A DNA stretch of 64,000 bases from NCBI RefSeq assembly GCF_016907435.1, contig NZ_JAFBBZ010000001.1:2418001-2482000 (forward strand). Direction: 5' to 3'. Below the pieces are notes generated by a model. That model had not been told where the DNA came from. It saw nothing but the letters and a program-made list of their open reading frames with translations, and ran no database searches. The position numbers were made by a program, and so were the translations under genes. The DNA comes from Nocardioides salarius. GTDB taxonomy: Bacteria > Actinomycetota > Actinomycetes > Propionibacteriales > Nocardioidaceae. This document shows, in pieces, positions 1 through 7,994 of this stretch. Position 1 is the stretch's first letter, and each line of letters starts with the position of its first letter.

Positions 1-10
1 CCTGGGTCAT
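1..10 (-). CDS. Start of a further transporter-operon gene, cut by the window edge
   Basis: Reading leftwards, an ATG at 10 opens inside the TGA stop of the permease gene (ATGA overlap) and encodes Met-Thr-Gln before the window ends. Translational coupling suggests another member of the ABC operon, such as a second permease or the enzyme it feeds. Three residues cannot identify it. Confidence 0.5.
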
Positions 11-774
11 GACACTCCTTGCCAGGGTGAGAGTCGTCGCTGGGCGATCTTGAGGAGGCTGGCCACACCGGCGCCCGCGGCGGCGAGCACCAGCACCGGG
101 CCCAGCGCACCGGCGATGTCGAAGCGGTTGGAGTAGAGGATGATCAGGTAGCCGAAGCCGCTGGCCCCGGCGTAGAAGTCGGCGAGCACCGCCCCGACGA
201 GGGCGTGGATCAGTCCGATCCGCAGGCCGGTCATGGTCGCGGGCAGCGAGCCCGGCACCAGCACGTCGCGCCAGACCGTCCACTCCTTCGCGCAGAACGA
301 GTGCGACAGCTCGACCAGGTCGCGGTCGACGGTGCGCACCCCCGCGGAGGTGTTGATGATGATCGGCAGCACCGTGAAGAGGAAGACGATGAAGATCTTC
401 GAGGTGTAGTTGAAGCCGACGATCACCAGGATGAAGGGGATCAGCGCCACCAGCGGCGTGGTGTAGAAGATGTTGATCGGCGCCTCGGTGAGCCAGTAGA
501 GCATCCGCACCCGGCCGATGAGCAGGCCGAACGGCACGCCCACGGCGACGCCGAGGCCGGCACCGACCGCCACGACGTACGCCGTGGGGGCCAGGTAGGT
601 GGTGAACTCGCCGCTGGCGATCGACTCGCCCAGCCGGGAGGCGATCTCGTGGGGCGGGGCGAGGAAGAGCCCGCCCATCGTCAGGGCCACGAGGTACCAG
701 GCGGCCAGGACGAACAGCGCGAAGCCGACCCTCAGCTGCAGGACCCGGCTGCGGGAGAGGCCGCGGTCACTCAC
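7..774 (-). CDS. ABC transporter permease, SsuC/TauC (nitrate/sulfonate/aromatic) type
   Basis: A 255-residue inner-membrane permease with about six hydrophobic segments, the first near residues 14-36. The region around residues 150-180 (VELSHSFCAKEWTVWRDVLVPG) looks like the EAA cytoplasmic loop that contacts the ATPase. It would form the channel of an ATP-driven importer with the ATPase and lipoprotein encoded just upstream. The start is GTG at 774 and overlaps the end of the ATPase gene by 8 nt. Length and loop fit the BPD_transp_1 family. The substrate cannot be read from sequence; neighbouring oxidative catabolic genes suggest a small organic acid or aromatic compound (inference). Confidence 0.9.
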   Translation of the reverse strand: MSDRGLSRSRVLQLRVGFALFVLAAWYLVALTMGGLFLAPPHEIASRLGESIASGEFTTYLAPTAYVVAVGAGLGVAVGVPFGLLIGRVRMLYWLTEAPINIFYTTPLVALIPFILVIVGFNYTSKIFIVFLFTVLPIIINTSAGVRTVDRDLVELSHSFCAKEWTVWRDVLVPGSLPATMTGLRIGLIHALVGAVLADFYAGASGFGYLIILYSNRFDIAGALGPVLVLAAAGAGVASLLKIAQRRLSPWQGVS

Positions 775-1564
775 CGCTCACACCGTTGAGCAGCTCGGGG
801 CTGAGCTCGGTGCTCAGGGGCTCCTGGCGCAGCAGCGACCACATCTCGGCGCGCAGCCGCGCGAAGCGGGGGTCGGTGCGGATCGCGGTGGGGGTGCGGG
901 GGCGCTCGAAGGGGATGGTGATGTCCTCGACGATGCGACCGGGGTTGGACTGCATGACGATGACCCGGTCGGAGAGCACGATGGCCTCGTCGATCGAGTG
1001 GGTCACGAAGATGACGGTGCGCTTGTCGTTGCTCCAGATGCGCAGCAGCTCGTCCTGCATCAGCTCGCGGGTCTGGGCGTCGAGGGCGCCGAAGGGCTCG
1101 TCCATCAGCAGGGTGCCGGGCTTGATGGCCAGCGCGCGGGCCAGGCCCACGCGCTGCTGCATGCCGCCGGAGAGCTGGTAGGGGTACTTCTTCTCGCGGC
1201 CCTCGAGGCCGACCATGGCGATGTAGGGCTGCGCGGCGGCGCGGGACTCGGCCTTGCTCTTGCCGCGCAGGCGCAGGCCGTAGGCGACGTTGTCCTCGAC
1301 GGTGCGCCAGGGCAGCAGCCGGAAGTTCTGGAAGACCAGGGTGGTGTCGGGGCGGGGCCGCTCGACCTCGTCGCCGTCGACCAGCACCGAGCCCGAGGTG
1401 CGCTCCTCGATGCCGGCGACGATGCGCAGCAGGGTCGTCTTGCCGCAGCCGCTGGGGCCGAGGATCGACACGAACTCGTTGTCGCCGACGTGCAGATCGA
1501 CGTCGTCGAAGACGCTGAGCGAGTCGAAGTGCTTGCTGAGGCCGGTGATGTCAACGTTCGCCAC
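767..1564 (-). CDS. ABC transporter ATP-binding protein, SsuB/TauB type
   Basis: A 265-residue ATPase that would energise the adjacent permease. Visible motifs are Walker A (GPSGCGKTT), the Q-loop region (LVFQNFRLLPW), the signature LSGGMQQR and Walker B (LLMDEPFGALD) with a downstream switch His (FVTHSIDEA). I chose the GTG at 1564 because the protein then begins VANVDITGLSKHF like family members and an AAAGG sequence lies about 10 nt upstream. An upstream start at 1624 would run through a strong hairpin. The gene lies between the binding-protein gene and the permease, in the usual order for this importer class. Confidence 0.92.
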   Translation of the reverse strand: MANVDITGLSKHFDSLSVFDDVDLHVGDNEFVSILGPSGCGKTTLLRIVAGIEERTSGSVLVDGDEVERPRPDTTLVFQNFRLLPWRTVEDNVAYGLRLRGKSKAESRAAAQPYIAMVGLEGREKKYPYQLSGGMQQRVGLARALAIKPGTLLMDEPFGALDAQTRELMQDELLRIWSNDKRTVIFVTHSIDEAIVLSDRVIVMQSNPGRIVEDITIPFERPRTPTAIRTDPRFARLRAEMWSLLRQEPLSTELSPELLNGVSGE

Positions 1565-1594
1565 TGGATGGAGCCTTTCGAAGAAGCCGGGGGA

Positions 1595-1620
1595 GGGGGT
1601 GGCCCGGGCGGGCCACCCCC
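1595..1620 (-). terminator. Perfect GC hairpin between binding-protein and ATPase genes (attenuator or 3' stabiliser)
   Basis: Positions 1595-1605 (GGGGGTGGCCC) pair perfectly with 1610-1620 around a 4-nt loop. It begins 8 nt beyond the stop of the binding-protein gene, and no T-run follows in either direction. In ABC operons such structures often reduce read-through or protect the upstream message, so that more binding protein than ATPase is made. The structure is seen; the role is inferred. Confidence 0.7.
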
Positions 1621-1627
1621 TCACGGA

Positions 1628-2683
1628 TCAGGACTGCTCGTCGACGAGGGCGCGGGCGTCCTCGTAGATGGTCGTGTCGACCAGGTCCTCGTAGGCGGGC
1701 TTGTCGCCCTCCTCGATGTTGCCCAGCTCGACCTGCTGGTCGGCGGTGTAGTCGACCATGTCCTGCGGGTAGCCGTTGTCGCTCGGGAACAGCCCGTCCT
1801 CGAGGAACGTGTCGTAGGTGTCGGAGAGGATCTCGCGGTCCAGACCGGTGACCTCGACGGCGGTGTCGAGCACGGCCTCCTTGTTGGCGGAGTCGCTCAT
1901 GAACTCGTTGGCCGCGATGTTGGCCGCGGTGAAGGCGACCATCTCGTCGCGCTTCTCCTCGAGCAGGTCGGTCGGGGCCGCGTAGCCGGCGTAGTGCCAG
2001 TCGGGCACGACCTCCCACAGGTTGACCAGCGACTTGAGCCCCGCGTCGGGGAACTGCTGCATGACGCCGGCCGCCTCGTCGATGTGCAGCACGCCGGAGA
2101 CGGCCTGGCCCTGGGCGATGGCCTGGCCCTCGGCGCCGGGGAAGTTGCCGTACTTGACGTCGTCCTGGGTCAGGCCGCAGGAGGTGTAGAACTTCTTGGT
2201 CAGCACCTCCGCGAAGCCGCCGACCTCGTCGACGCCCACGACCTGGCCCTCGAGCTCCTCGCAGGAGCCGATGTCGTCGCTGACCACCATCTGCACGTCG
2301 AGGTTGGGCGAGTAGGTGTAGAACGCCTTGGCCGAGCCGCCCTGGGCGACCGCGTTGATCAGCGTGGGCGTGGGCACGGCCGCGATGTCGGCCGAACCGG
2401 CCTCGGCGCCGCGCAGGGCGGTCACGCCGGAGTCCAGGCTCACCAGCTCGACGTCGACGCCGAAGTCGTCGTAGAAGCCCTGGTCCTGGGCCACCCACGG
2501 CATCACGTGCACGAAGTTGGGCGGGATGACCGGCATGCTCACCTTCAGCTGGCCGTTGCCGCTCGATCCGTCCGCGCCCTGCGCGTCGTCGTCGTCGCCG
2601 CCGGAGCAGGCAGCCGCCATCAGGACGACTCCGATGCTCAGGACTGCCGCTACTCGCTTCGAGCCGATGCTTCGTCGTGTCAC
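1628..2683 (-). CDS. ABC transporter substrate-binding lipoprotein (NMT1/TauA/SsuA-like)
   Basis: A 351-residue secreted lipoprotein. A basic N-terminus, a hydrophobic run and a lipobox ending AAAC (Cys near residue 26) are followed by an acidic flexible stretch (SGGDDDDAQGADG). The mature part (VHVMPWVAQDQGFYDDFGVDVELV) has the opening pattern of the periplasmic-binding-protein superfamily for nitrate, sulfonate, thiamine precursor or aromatic ligands. The GTG at 2683 is preceded by GGAGAGAGAGGG, a strong ribosome site. It is the first gene of the importer operon; a 10-bp palindrome 58 nt upstream is probably its operator. Confidence 0.9.
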   Translation of the reverse strand: MTRRSIGSKRVAAVLSIGVVLMAAACSGGDDDDAQGADGSSGNGQLKVSMPVIPPNFVHVMPWVAQDQGFYDDFGVDVELVSLDSGVTALRGAEAGSADIAAVPTPTLINAVAQGGSAKAFYTYSPNLDVQMVVSDDIGSCEELEGQVVGVDEVGGFAEVLTKKFYTSCGLTQDDVKYGNFPGAEGQAIAQGQAVSGVLHIDEAAGVMQQFPDAGLKSLVNLWEVVPDWHYAGYAAPTDLLEEKRDEMVAFTAANIAANEFMSDSANKEAVLDTAVEVTGLDREILSDTYDTFLEDGLFPSDNGYPQDMVDYTADQQVELGNIEEGDKPAYEDLVDTTIYEDARALVDEQS

Positions 2684-3002
2684 GAGACCCTCTCTCTCCT
2701 CAGGTCGATTGAGCCCGACGCTGACACCCCAGCAGAACTACAATCGATTGCACCGAAAGTGAAGCACCGAGCCGACGCGAGTGTCAACGGATTCGGGCAA
2801 TTGGATGTGGTTGCCGTCACATGCTGGACGAGCCTGCTTTCGCGCCTGTACAGGAGTTGGGCGCGCCTGTGGACCGGCCGGGTGGCCGGCCTCTCCGGCC
2901 GCATCCGGGCAGGCTCGGGCGCGCTCCGGGGGAGCTCCCTGCCAGGGGTTTGCTGCAAACGAATGCGGCCGTTGCAGTGCTGTTCTTCGTGGTCGGGGCG
3001 GC
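2684..3002. other. Regulatory gap upstream of the importer operon
   Basis: No gene is seen in these 319 bases. Besides the CAATCGATTG palindrome it holds a second inverted repeat, GTTTGC-T-GCAAAC, at 2948-2960, 42 nt beyond the OsmC stop. A run of GGCCGG-rich self-complementary sequence near 2873-2900 could be a terminator for the upstream operon. Confidence 0.5.
2740..2753. promoter_or_regulatory. Candidate operator ACAATCGATTGCAC (site A of a three-copy motif)
   Basis: The central ten bases CAATCGATTG are a perfect palindrome with a CG centre, typical of LacI-family operators. Near-identical sites occur at 47420-47433 and 47543-47558 before other transport and oxidation genes. No LacI-type regulator is encoded in the window, so the factor is unknown. 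Confidence 0.6.
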
Positions 3003-3506
3003 TCAGCCCGCGTCGCGCACCCACTCCACCCGCAGGTCGACCCCGGCGTCGACGATCAGGTTCATCACCGGGCAGCGGGCCTCGGTCTCCTCGACGACGG
3101 CCGCGAAGGCCTCGGGGGTCTCGCTGGTGGCCACGACGGCACGCACGCGCACGGTCTGGAAGTGCGGACGCACGGTGCGGTCGCCGAGGCGGCCGCGGAT
3201 GTCGATGGTGAAGGCGGCCTCGAAGTCGAGCGAGTCGTAGCTGAAGCCCAGGTCGGTGGCGGTGCGGTTGAAGGTGACCGCCTCGCAGCCGCACAGGGCG
3301 CCGAGCACGGCCTGCAGCGGGGAGGGGCCCTCGCCGCTGCCGCCGTGGGGGACCGGCTCGTCGGTGGTGAACGTGCCGAACTCGCCGGTGTCGACCACGG
3401 TGCGCATCGTCGCCTCGTTGTGGGCGGTCAGCGTCTTGCGGCGCAGGAAGTCGGGGGCGGCGTCGGCGCGCTCGACCACGCGGGTGCTGCTCGTCGGCTC
3501 AGCCAT
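3003..3506 (-). CDS. OsmC/Ohr-family protein
   Basis: A 167-residue protein of the OsmC superfamily, thiol peroxidases that reduce organic hydroperoxides in the cytoplasm. The two expected cysteines are visible: one in GALCGCEAVTF near residue 73 and one in ARCPVMNL near residue 143. The length is normal for the family. The ATG at 3506 lies inside the end of the AhpD-like gene (8-nt overlap), making it the last gene of the hydroxylase operon. A peroxide-handling role beside a molybdenum hydroxylase, which can make hydrogen peroxide, is plausible but inferred. Confidence 0.85.
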   Translation of the reverse strand: MAEPTSSTRVVERADAAPDFLRRKTLTAHNEATMRTVVDTGEFGTFTTDEPVPHGGSGEGPSPLQAVLGALCGCEAVTFNRTATDLGFSYDSLDFEAAFTIDIRGRLGDRTVRPHFQTVRVRAVVATSETPEAFAAVVEETEARCPVMNLIVDAGVDLRVEWVRDAG

Positions 3507-4077
3507 GCGACGCCGCCACGCCCGGTGCCAGCCCGGTCGTCGACGAGATGCCCTCGACGGCGTACTCCTGGTGGCCGATGCCGAGCAGGCGGATCCACGA
3601 CTGCTGGCCGAAGGTCAGCGCCACGAAGCAGCCCAGCTCGACCAGCTCGGTCTCGGTGAAGTGCTCGTGCAGGCGCGACCACAACCCGTCCAGGTCCTGC
3701 TCGCCCCAGGCGATCGCCTGGGCGTAGGCCAGCGCGGCCTTCTGGCGCTCGTCGTAGGACTCGGCGTCCTCGAAGTTGAGCAGGTCGTCGTCGGCGTACT
3801 CCGGCAGCGCCGCGCTCGAGGAGCGCTGGTTGCCGCAGAACTGGCAGTTGGTCGTGCGGGTGATGTAGAGCCGGCACAGCTCCTTGATGGCGTGGTCGAG
3901 CTCGCCGGAGCGGAAGGTGGCGTGCCAGTAGTCGGTGAAGGTCTTGAAGACCTCGGGGGAGTGCGCGCGCACCGCCGAGCTCTCCGGGCGGGGCGTGCCG
4001 TCGCGGGCGCAGCGCTCCATCTCGGCGCGCATCTGGTCGTCCATCTGGTCCATCGGCACGTAGCTGATGCGGGGCAT
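3499..4077 (-). CDS. Carboxymuconolactone decarboxylase/AhpD-like protein
   Basis: A 192-residue helical protein of the CMD/AhpD superfamily, which includes alkylhydroperoxidases and a ring-cleavage decarboxylase. The CxxC pair of the family is present (TNCQFCGNQR, about residues 87-94), but the His that usually follows in AhpD is not obvious. I therefore do not assign peroxidase activity. The ATG at 4077 is preceded by AGAGGAGA at good spacing. It sits 49 nt after the large hydroxylase subunit and overlaps the OsmC gene, so it is co-transcribed with both. Confidence 0.82.
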   Translation of the reverse strand: MPRISYVPMDQMDDQMRAEMERCARDGTPRPESSAVRAHSPEVFKTFTDYWHATFRSGELDHAIKELCRLYITRTTNCQFCGNQRSSSAALPEYADDDLLNFEDAESYDERQKAALAYAQAIAWGEQDLDGLWSRLHEHFTETELVELGCFVALTFGQQSWIRLLGIGHQEYAVEGISSTTGLAPGVAASHG

Positions 4078-4126
4078 GCGGTCTCCTCTGTCGGTCTTCG
4101 GGTCTTCGGGTCGTCTGGTCGTGTGG

Positions 4127-6202
4127 TCAGTCGTGGGCCTCGATGGCCCGCACCACGGCGGCGGCGTCGAGGGGCAGGTCTCGGACCCGCACCCCCAGCG
4201 CCCGGTGGACGGCGTTCGCGATCGCGGCCGCCGTGGGGCCCTGGGCGGCCTCGCCCGCGCCCAGCGACGGGGCGTCGCTCTCGACCAGGTGGACCTCGAC
4301 CAGCGGGGTCTCGGCGAAGCGCAGCACGGGGTAGGTCTCCCAGTCGGTGCTGGTGACCCGGCGGCGGTCGAAGCGGACCCGCTCCTTGGTGGTCCAGCTG
4401 GTGGCCTGCGTCGCGCCACCCTCGAGCTGGTTGCGCGCGCCGTCGGGGTTGACCACGCTGCCGATGTCGGCGACCACGGTGAGGCGGCGTACGCGCACGT
4501 CGGCCTCGACGGCGACCTCGGCCACCACCGCGCACCACGCGCCCTTGTCCTTGTAGCGCGCCAGGCCCAGGCCCCGGCCGACGTCGTCGGGCAGGGGGTC
4601 GTGCCAGTCGCCGAGGCGGGCGGCGGTCTCGAGCACGTGCGCGGCCCGCGGGTCGTCGAGGTGGGCGAGCCGGAAGGCCACCGGGTCGGCGCCCGCGGCC
4701 TCGGCCAGCTCGTCCATGAAGCTCTCGATCGCGAAGACGTTGAGGTAGGCGCCCAGCGCGCGCATCGCCGAGGTGCGCAGCGGCGCCTGCAGCCGCCGGT
4801 GGCCGGTGACCCGGCGCGGGCCGACGGTGTAGAGGGGGACGGCGTTGCGGGTGGTGCCGCCGCCGGCGACCAGCGGCGGGTCGGTCGGGTCGGGCAGCGG
4901 GACGGGCTCGGCCAGGTGGGCGCCGGCGAGCAGCCCGGGGGTGCCGCGGAAGCCGGGGCGCGAGCTGTGGCCCAGGCTCCACACGTCGTGGCTCCAGCCG
5001 GCGATCCGGCCGTCGACCAGCTCGGCCGACAGGGTCGCGGTCGCCGGCGGCGACAGCGGCCCGGCGGCGAGCTCGTCGGGCCGGCTCCAGCGGCTCAGCA
5101 CTGGTCGCCCGGGCACGGCGCGGGCCAGCAGGGCGGCGTCGAGGGCGGCGTCGTCGGCGGGGTTGTGGCCGTAGCAGCCGGCCTGCTCGACGTGCTCGAC
5201 CACCACCTGGTCGGTGGCGAGGCCGAGCACCGCGGCCAGCGCGTCGCGCAGGGCGTGGATGCCCTGGCTGTGGCTGTGCACGTGCAGCGAGCCGTCGTCG
5301 CCCCACCGCGCCAGGGCCGTGCTGGGCGCGATCGAGGCGTGGGCCAGGAACGGCTTGGAGTACGACGCCGTCAGCGTGGCGGTCCCGGCCCCGTTCGTGG
5401 CTCCGGGTGCGCCGTCCTCGTCGACGACCTCGATCTCCTCGTGCGGGCCCTGGCGCAGCCAGGCCGGCAGGTCGTCCTCGTCGGGCAGGGTGTCCTGCTC
5501 GGTCCAGGTGGCGGCCGCGGCGAGCCGCTCGAGCGCCCGGTCGACATCGACCTCCCGCTCGCCGACCACGCCGAGGAACGAGCCGTCGCGCACCAGCCGC
5601 ACCCCGGGCGCCGACCAGTCGTCGGCCAGCGTGGCCAGCCGGGCGGTGGGCGAGGGCGGGCGCAGCACCCGACCGTGCAGCAGCCCCTCGGGGCGCAGGT
5701 CGCCCAGGTAGCGCGGGCGGCCCAGCACCTTGTCGGGCAGGTCGAGGCGCGGCTCGTCGCGGCCCACCGCGACCTGCGGCGCGGGGCCGGCGGGCACCTG
5801 GGTGGTGAGGTCGGTGGCCGGGTCGAGCGCGCCGATGCGGTCGACGTACGCCGTCGGCGGCTCGGCGCCGCTGGGGGCCGGGCCGGCCAGGGCGCGCACC
5901 ACCCCGCCCACGTGGCGCAGCGCGGGGGCGGTCTGCAGCACCGAGAGGCTGCCGGCGGTCAGGCCCTGGTCGGGGCCGGTGGCGGTGTTGGCGGCGACCA
6001 TCCGGATCGCCGAGGTGGGCAGGCCGAGGGCGTCGGCGGCGACCTGGGCCATCGCGGTCACGATGCCCTGGCCGAGCTCGACCTTGCCGAGGTGCACCTC
6101 GACCAGGCCGTCGCGCACGGTGACCCACGAGCCCAGGCGCGGGTTCTCGGCGACGTGGGCGGGCAGGGTGGCGGCGGGGGCGCCCGCGGTCGTGGTGGTC
6201 AC
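4127..6202 (-). CDS. Molybdopterin-binding large subunit of an isoquinoline 1-oxidoreductase-type hydroxylase
   Basis: A 691-residue catalytic subunit of the xanthine-dehydrogenase family, of the two-subunit type without an FAD subunit (IorB/nicotinate-hydroxylase-like). It would insert water-derived oxygen at an electron-poor carbon, typically of an N-heterocycle or aldehyde. ELGQGIVTAMAQ lies near residue 40 and the conserved active-site glutamate near the C-terminus (LGAGEAAQGPTAAA). The GTG at 6202 overlaps the stop of the small subunit (GTGA), so the subunits are coupled. No Tat signal is visible at this start. The substrate is unknown. Confidence 0.88.
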   Translation of the reverse strand: MTTTTAGAPAATLPAHVAENPRLGSWVTVRDGLVEVHLGKVELGQGIVTAMAQVAADALGLPTSAIRMVAANTATGPDQGLTAGSLSVLQTAPALRHVGGVVRALAGPAPSGAEPPTAYVDRIGALDPATDLTTQVPAGPAPQVAVGRDEPRLDLPDKVLGRPRYLGDLRPEGLLHGRVLRPPSPTARLATLADDWSAPGVRLVRDGSFLGVVGEREVDVDRALERLAAAATWTEQDTLPDEDDLPAWLRQGPHEEIEVVDEDGAPGATNGAGTATLTASYSKPFLAHASIAPSTALARWGDDGSLHVHSHSQGIHALRDALAAVLGLATDQVVVEHVEQAGCYGHNPADDAALDAALLARAVPGRPVLSRWSRPDELAAGPLSPPATATLSAELVDGRIAGWSHDVWSLGHSSRPGFRGTPGLLAGAHLAEPVPLPDPTDPPLVAGGGTTRNAVPLYTVGPRRVTGHRRLQAPLRTSAMRALGAYLNVFAIESFMDELAEAAGADPVAFRLAHLDDPRAAHVLETAARLGDWHDPLPDDVGRGLGLARYKDKGAWCAVVAEVAVEADVRVRRLTVVADIGSVVNPDGARNQLEGGATQATSWTTKERVRFDRRRVTSTDWETYPVLRFAETPLVEVHLVESDAPSLGAGEAAQGPTAAAIANAVHRALGVRVRDLPLDAAAVVRAIEAHD

Positions 6203-6663
6203 CGGGCACCCCCGGCGGCCAGGACCGCGTCGATGATCCGCCGCTGCGCGCCGCAGCGGCACAGGTTGCGGTCCAGTGCCTCGGCGACCCGGTCGGCGTC
6301 GGCGTCGGGCTCCTCGGCGAGCAGCGCGGCGGCCGCGACCACGATCCCGGAGAGGCAGAAGCCGCACTGGGCGGCCTGGCGCTCGAGGATGGCCTGCTGC
6401 ACCGGGTGGGGGCGCCCGTCGGTGCCGAGCCCCTCGACCGTGGTGACCTGCTGGCCCGCGACCTGCCACAGCGGCGTCTGGCAGGACGGCATCGCGGTGC
6501 CGTCGACGTCGACCATGCAGGCCCCGCACAGGCCCTGGCCGCAGCCGAAGCGGCTGCCGAGCAGGCCCAGCTCGTCGCGCAGCACGGTGAGCAGGGGGGT
6601 GTCGCCGTCGCTGGTCGGGGTCACGCTGACGCCGTTGACGTCCACGGTCGTCGGGTCGCTCAC
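6199..6663 (-). CDS. 2Fe-2S small subunit of the molybdenum hydroxylase
   Basis: A 154-residue electron-transfer subunit with two iron-sulfur sites. The N-terminal plant-ferredoxin-type cluster motif is CGQGLCGACMVDVDG with a further Cys in MPSCQ. The C-terminal helical domain carries CGFC and CRCG. It passes electrons from the molybdenum centre of the neighbouring large subunit to an acceptor. The GTG at 6663 overlaps the GntR stop codon (GTGA), and its own stop overlaps the large-subunit start. The subunit order matches isoquinoline oxidoreductase-type operons. Confidence 0.92.
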   Translation of the reverse strand: MSDPTTVDVNGVSVTPTSDGDTPLLTVLRDELGLLGSRFGCGQGLCGACMVDVDGTAMPSCQTPLWQVAGQQVTTVEGLGTDGRPHPVQQAILERQAAQCGFCLSGIVVAAAALLAEEPDADADRVAEALDRNLCRCGAQRRIIDAVLAAGGAR

Positions 6664-7343
6664 GTGAAGACCTCCGGGTGGTTGCCCAGCTCGATGCGGG
6701 TGCGGCGGATGTGGCCCTCGAGGTAGCGCTCGGCGTCGACGGGGTCGCGGCGCTCGATCGCGTCGAGGATCAGGCGGTGCTCGGAGTTGACGACCCACAT
6801 CCGGCTGCCGCCGCCCAGGGCGACGTACGCGCGCCGGTAGTGCTGGGTGGAGTTCCACAGCCGCACCACCATCGAGACCAGCGGGTCGAGGGTGCAGCCG
6901 CTGTAGGTGAGCAGGTGGAACTCGCGGTCGAGGTCGAGGAAGCGCTCGAGGTCGTCGTTGGCCTCGATCTGGTCCTGGATGTCGCGCAGCCGGGCCAGGT
7001 CGGCGTCGGTGAGGCTGGGCAGGCTCTCGACCAGCGCGAGCGGCTCGAGCCGCTCGCGCATCCGGTAGACCACCTCGACCTCGTGCTGGCTCAGCCGGGT
7101 CACCCGGGCGCCCTTGCGCGGCTCGAGCTGGGTCAGGCCCTCCGACTCCAGCATCCGCAGCGCCTCGCGCACCGGCAGCCGGCTGGCGCCGAAGCGGGCG
7201 GCGACCTCCTCCTGGCGGATCCGCTCGCCGGGCTTGAGCTCGTCGCGCAGGATCGCCTCGCGCAGCTGGGCGGCCACCCGGGTCGAGGCGGCGCTGCCGT
7301 TGCCCTCGGTGGTCTCGGGGCTCTCGGTGCTCTGGGTGCTCAT
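6660..7343 (-). CDS. GntR-family transcriptional regulator, FadR/FCD subfamily
   Basis: A 227-residue regulator. The N-terminal winged helix (about residues 20-85; KPGERIRQEEVAARFGASRL, PVREALRMLESEG) has the classic GntR pattern. The C-terminal all-helical FCD ligand domain shows metal-site-like residues (DREFH near 138, EHRLILDAI near 186, GHI near 208). The ATG at 7343 overlaps the stop of the VOC gene (ATGA). It probably controls its own operon and the divergent E1-E2 genes through the paired GATTGGNNCCAAAA sites between them (inference). Confidence 0.93.
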   Translation of the reverse strand: MSTQSTESPETTEGNGSAASTRVAAQLREAILRDELKPGERIRQEEVAARFGASRLPVREALRMLESEGLTQLEPRKGARVTRLSQHEVEVVYRMRERLEPLALVESLPSLTDADLARLRDIQDQIEANDDLERFLDLDREFHLLTYSGCTLDPLVSMVVRLWNSTQHYRRAYVALGGGSRMWVVNSEHRLILDAIERRDPVDAERYLEGHIRRTRIELGNHPEVFT

Positions 7344-7849
7344 GTCGTCCACGAGGCACCATCCTGCCGGTCGAAGGCCTTGCCGCCCGGCGCGCTGACC
7401 AGCTCCATCTGCATCCCCCACGGGGCGAGGAAGTAGATCCAGCGGTTGCCCTCGGCGGGGCCGCGGCTGGCGGTCGGGCCGGCGAGCACCCGCACCCCGG
7501 CCTCGCGCAGGTGCTCGACCGCGGCGTCGAGGTCGTCGACGTAGAAGGCCAGGTGGTGCCCGCCGACGTCGCTGTTGCGCGGGCGCACGACCTGCTGGTC
7601 GGGGGAGGAGTAGTGGAAGACCTCGAGGACGGCCTGCTCGCCGCAGCGGAACCAGCGGTTCTCGACCATCACCGCGCGCGGGTGCACGTCGAGGTGCTCG
7701 CTCATCCACTCGCTGTCGTCGTGGGCGAAGGGGCCCAGGGAGTAGAGGTACTCGCAGCCCAGCACGTCGACCAGGAAGCGGTGGGCCTCCTCGAGGTCGG
7801 GCACCGTGAAGCCGACGTGGTCGAGGCGGCGCAGACCGGGCAGCGGCAC
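7340..7849 (-). CDS. VOC-superfamily (glyoxalase/extradiol dioxygenase fold) protein
   Basis: A 169-residue protein with two beta-alpha-beta-beta-beta modules. Metal-ligand candidates are His in RRLDHVGFTV (residue 10), His in GGHHLAFYVDDL and Glu in MQMELVS. Members include isomerases, epimerases, dioxygenases and lyases; the residues do not distinguish these. GTG at 7849 is chosen because GAAGGGGAGG precedes it and the protein then starts just before the first strand. It is the promoter-proximal gene of the GntR-hydroxylase operon. Confidence 0.85.
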   Translation of the reverse strand: MPLPGLRRLDHVGFTVPDLEEAHRFLVDVLGCEYLYSLGPFAHDDSEWMSEHLDVHPRAVMVENRWFRCGEQAVLEVFHYSSPDQQVVRPRNSDVGGHHLAFYVDDLDAAVEHLREAGVRVLAGPTASRGPAEGNRWIYFLAPWGMQMELVSAPGGKAFDRQDGASWTT

Positions 7850-7882
7850 GTGGGCCTCCCCTTCGTCGGACGATGCGACGCT

Positions 7883-7896
7883 GATTGGCGCCAAAA
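7883..7896. promoter_or_regulatory. Candidate GntR operator GATTGGCGCCAAAA
   Basis: It contains the perfect palindrome TTGGCGCCAA and matches, in opposite orientation, the site at 7945-7958 at 12 of 14 bases (all but the central two). It lies 34 nt upstream of the VOC gene start. The form resembles operators reported for FadR-type GntR regulators such as VanR (ATTGGATCCAAT, recalled). Confidence 0.6.
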
Positions 7897-7944
7897 GCGA
7901 GCAAACCACTCAGATCGAGGCATGTCCAGGGTCGTATCTCTAGA

Positions 7945-7958
7945 TTTTGGATCCAATC
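7945..7958. promoter_or_regulatory. Candidate GntR operator TTTTGGATCCAATC (inverted copy)
   Basis: Contains the palindrome TTGGATCCAA. Its reverse complement, GATTGGATCCAAAA, equals the 7883 site except for the two central bases. It lies 37 nt before the E1 start, where a repressor would cover that promoter. Confidence 0.6.
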
Positions 7959-7994
7959 CTGTGTCACGCTGCGTCTCGAGCCGAAGGAGGCGAC

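Noticed and set aside
599..3211. 870-codon plus-strand frame across the ABC importer
   Set aside because: It is antisense to permease, ATPase and binding protein, all of which have intact motifs; its own sequence has no motif or ribosome site.
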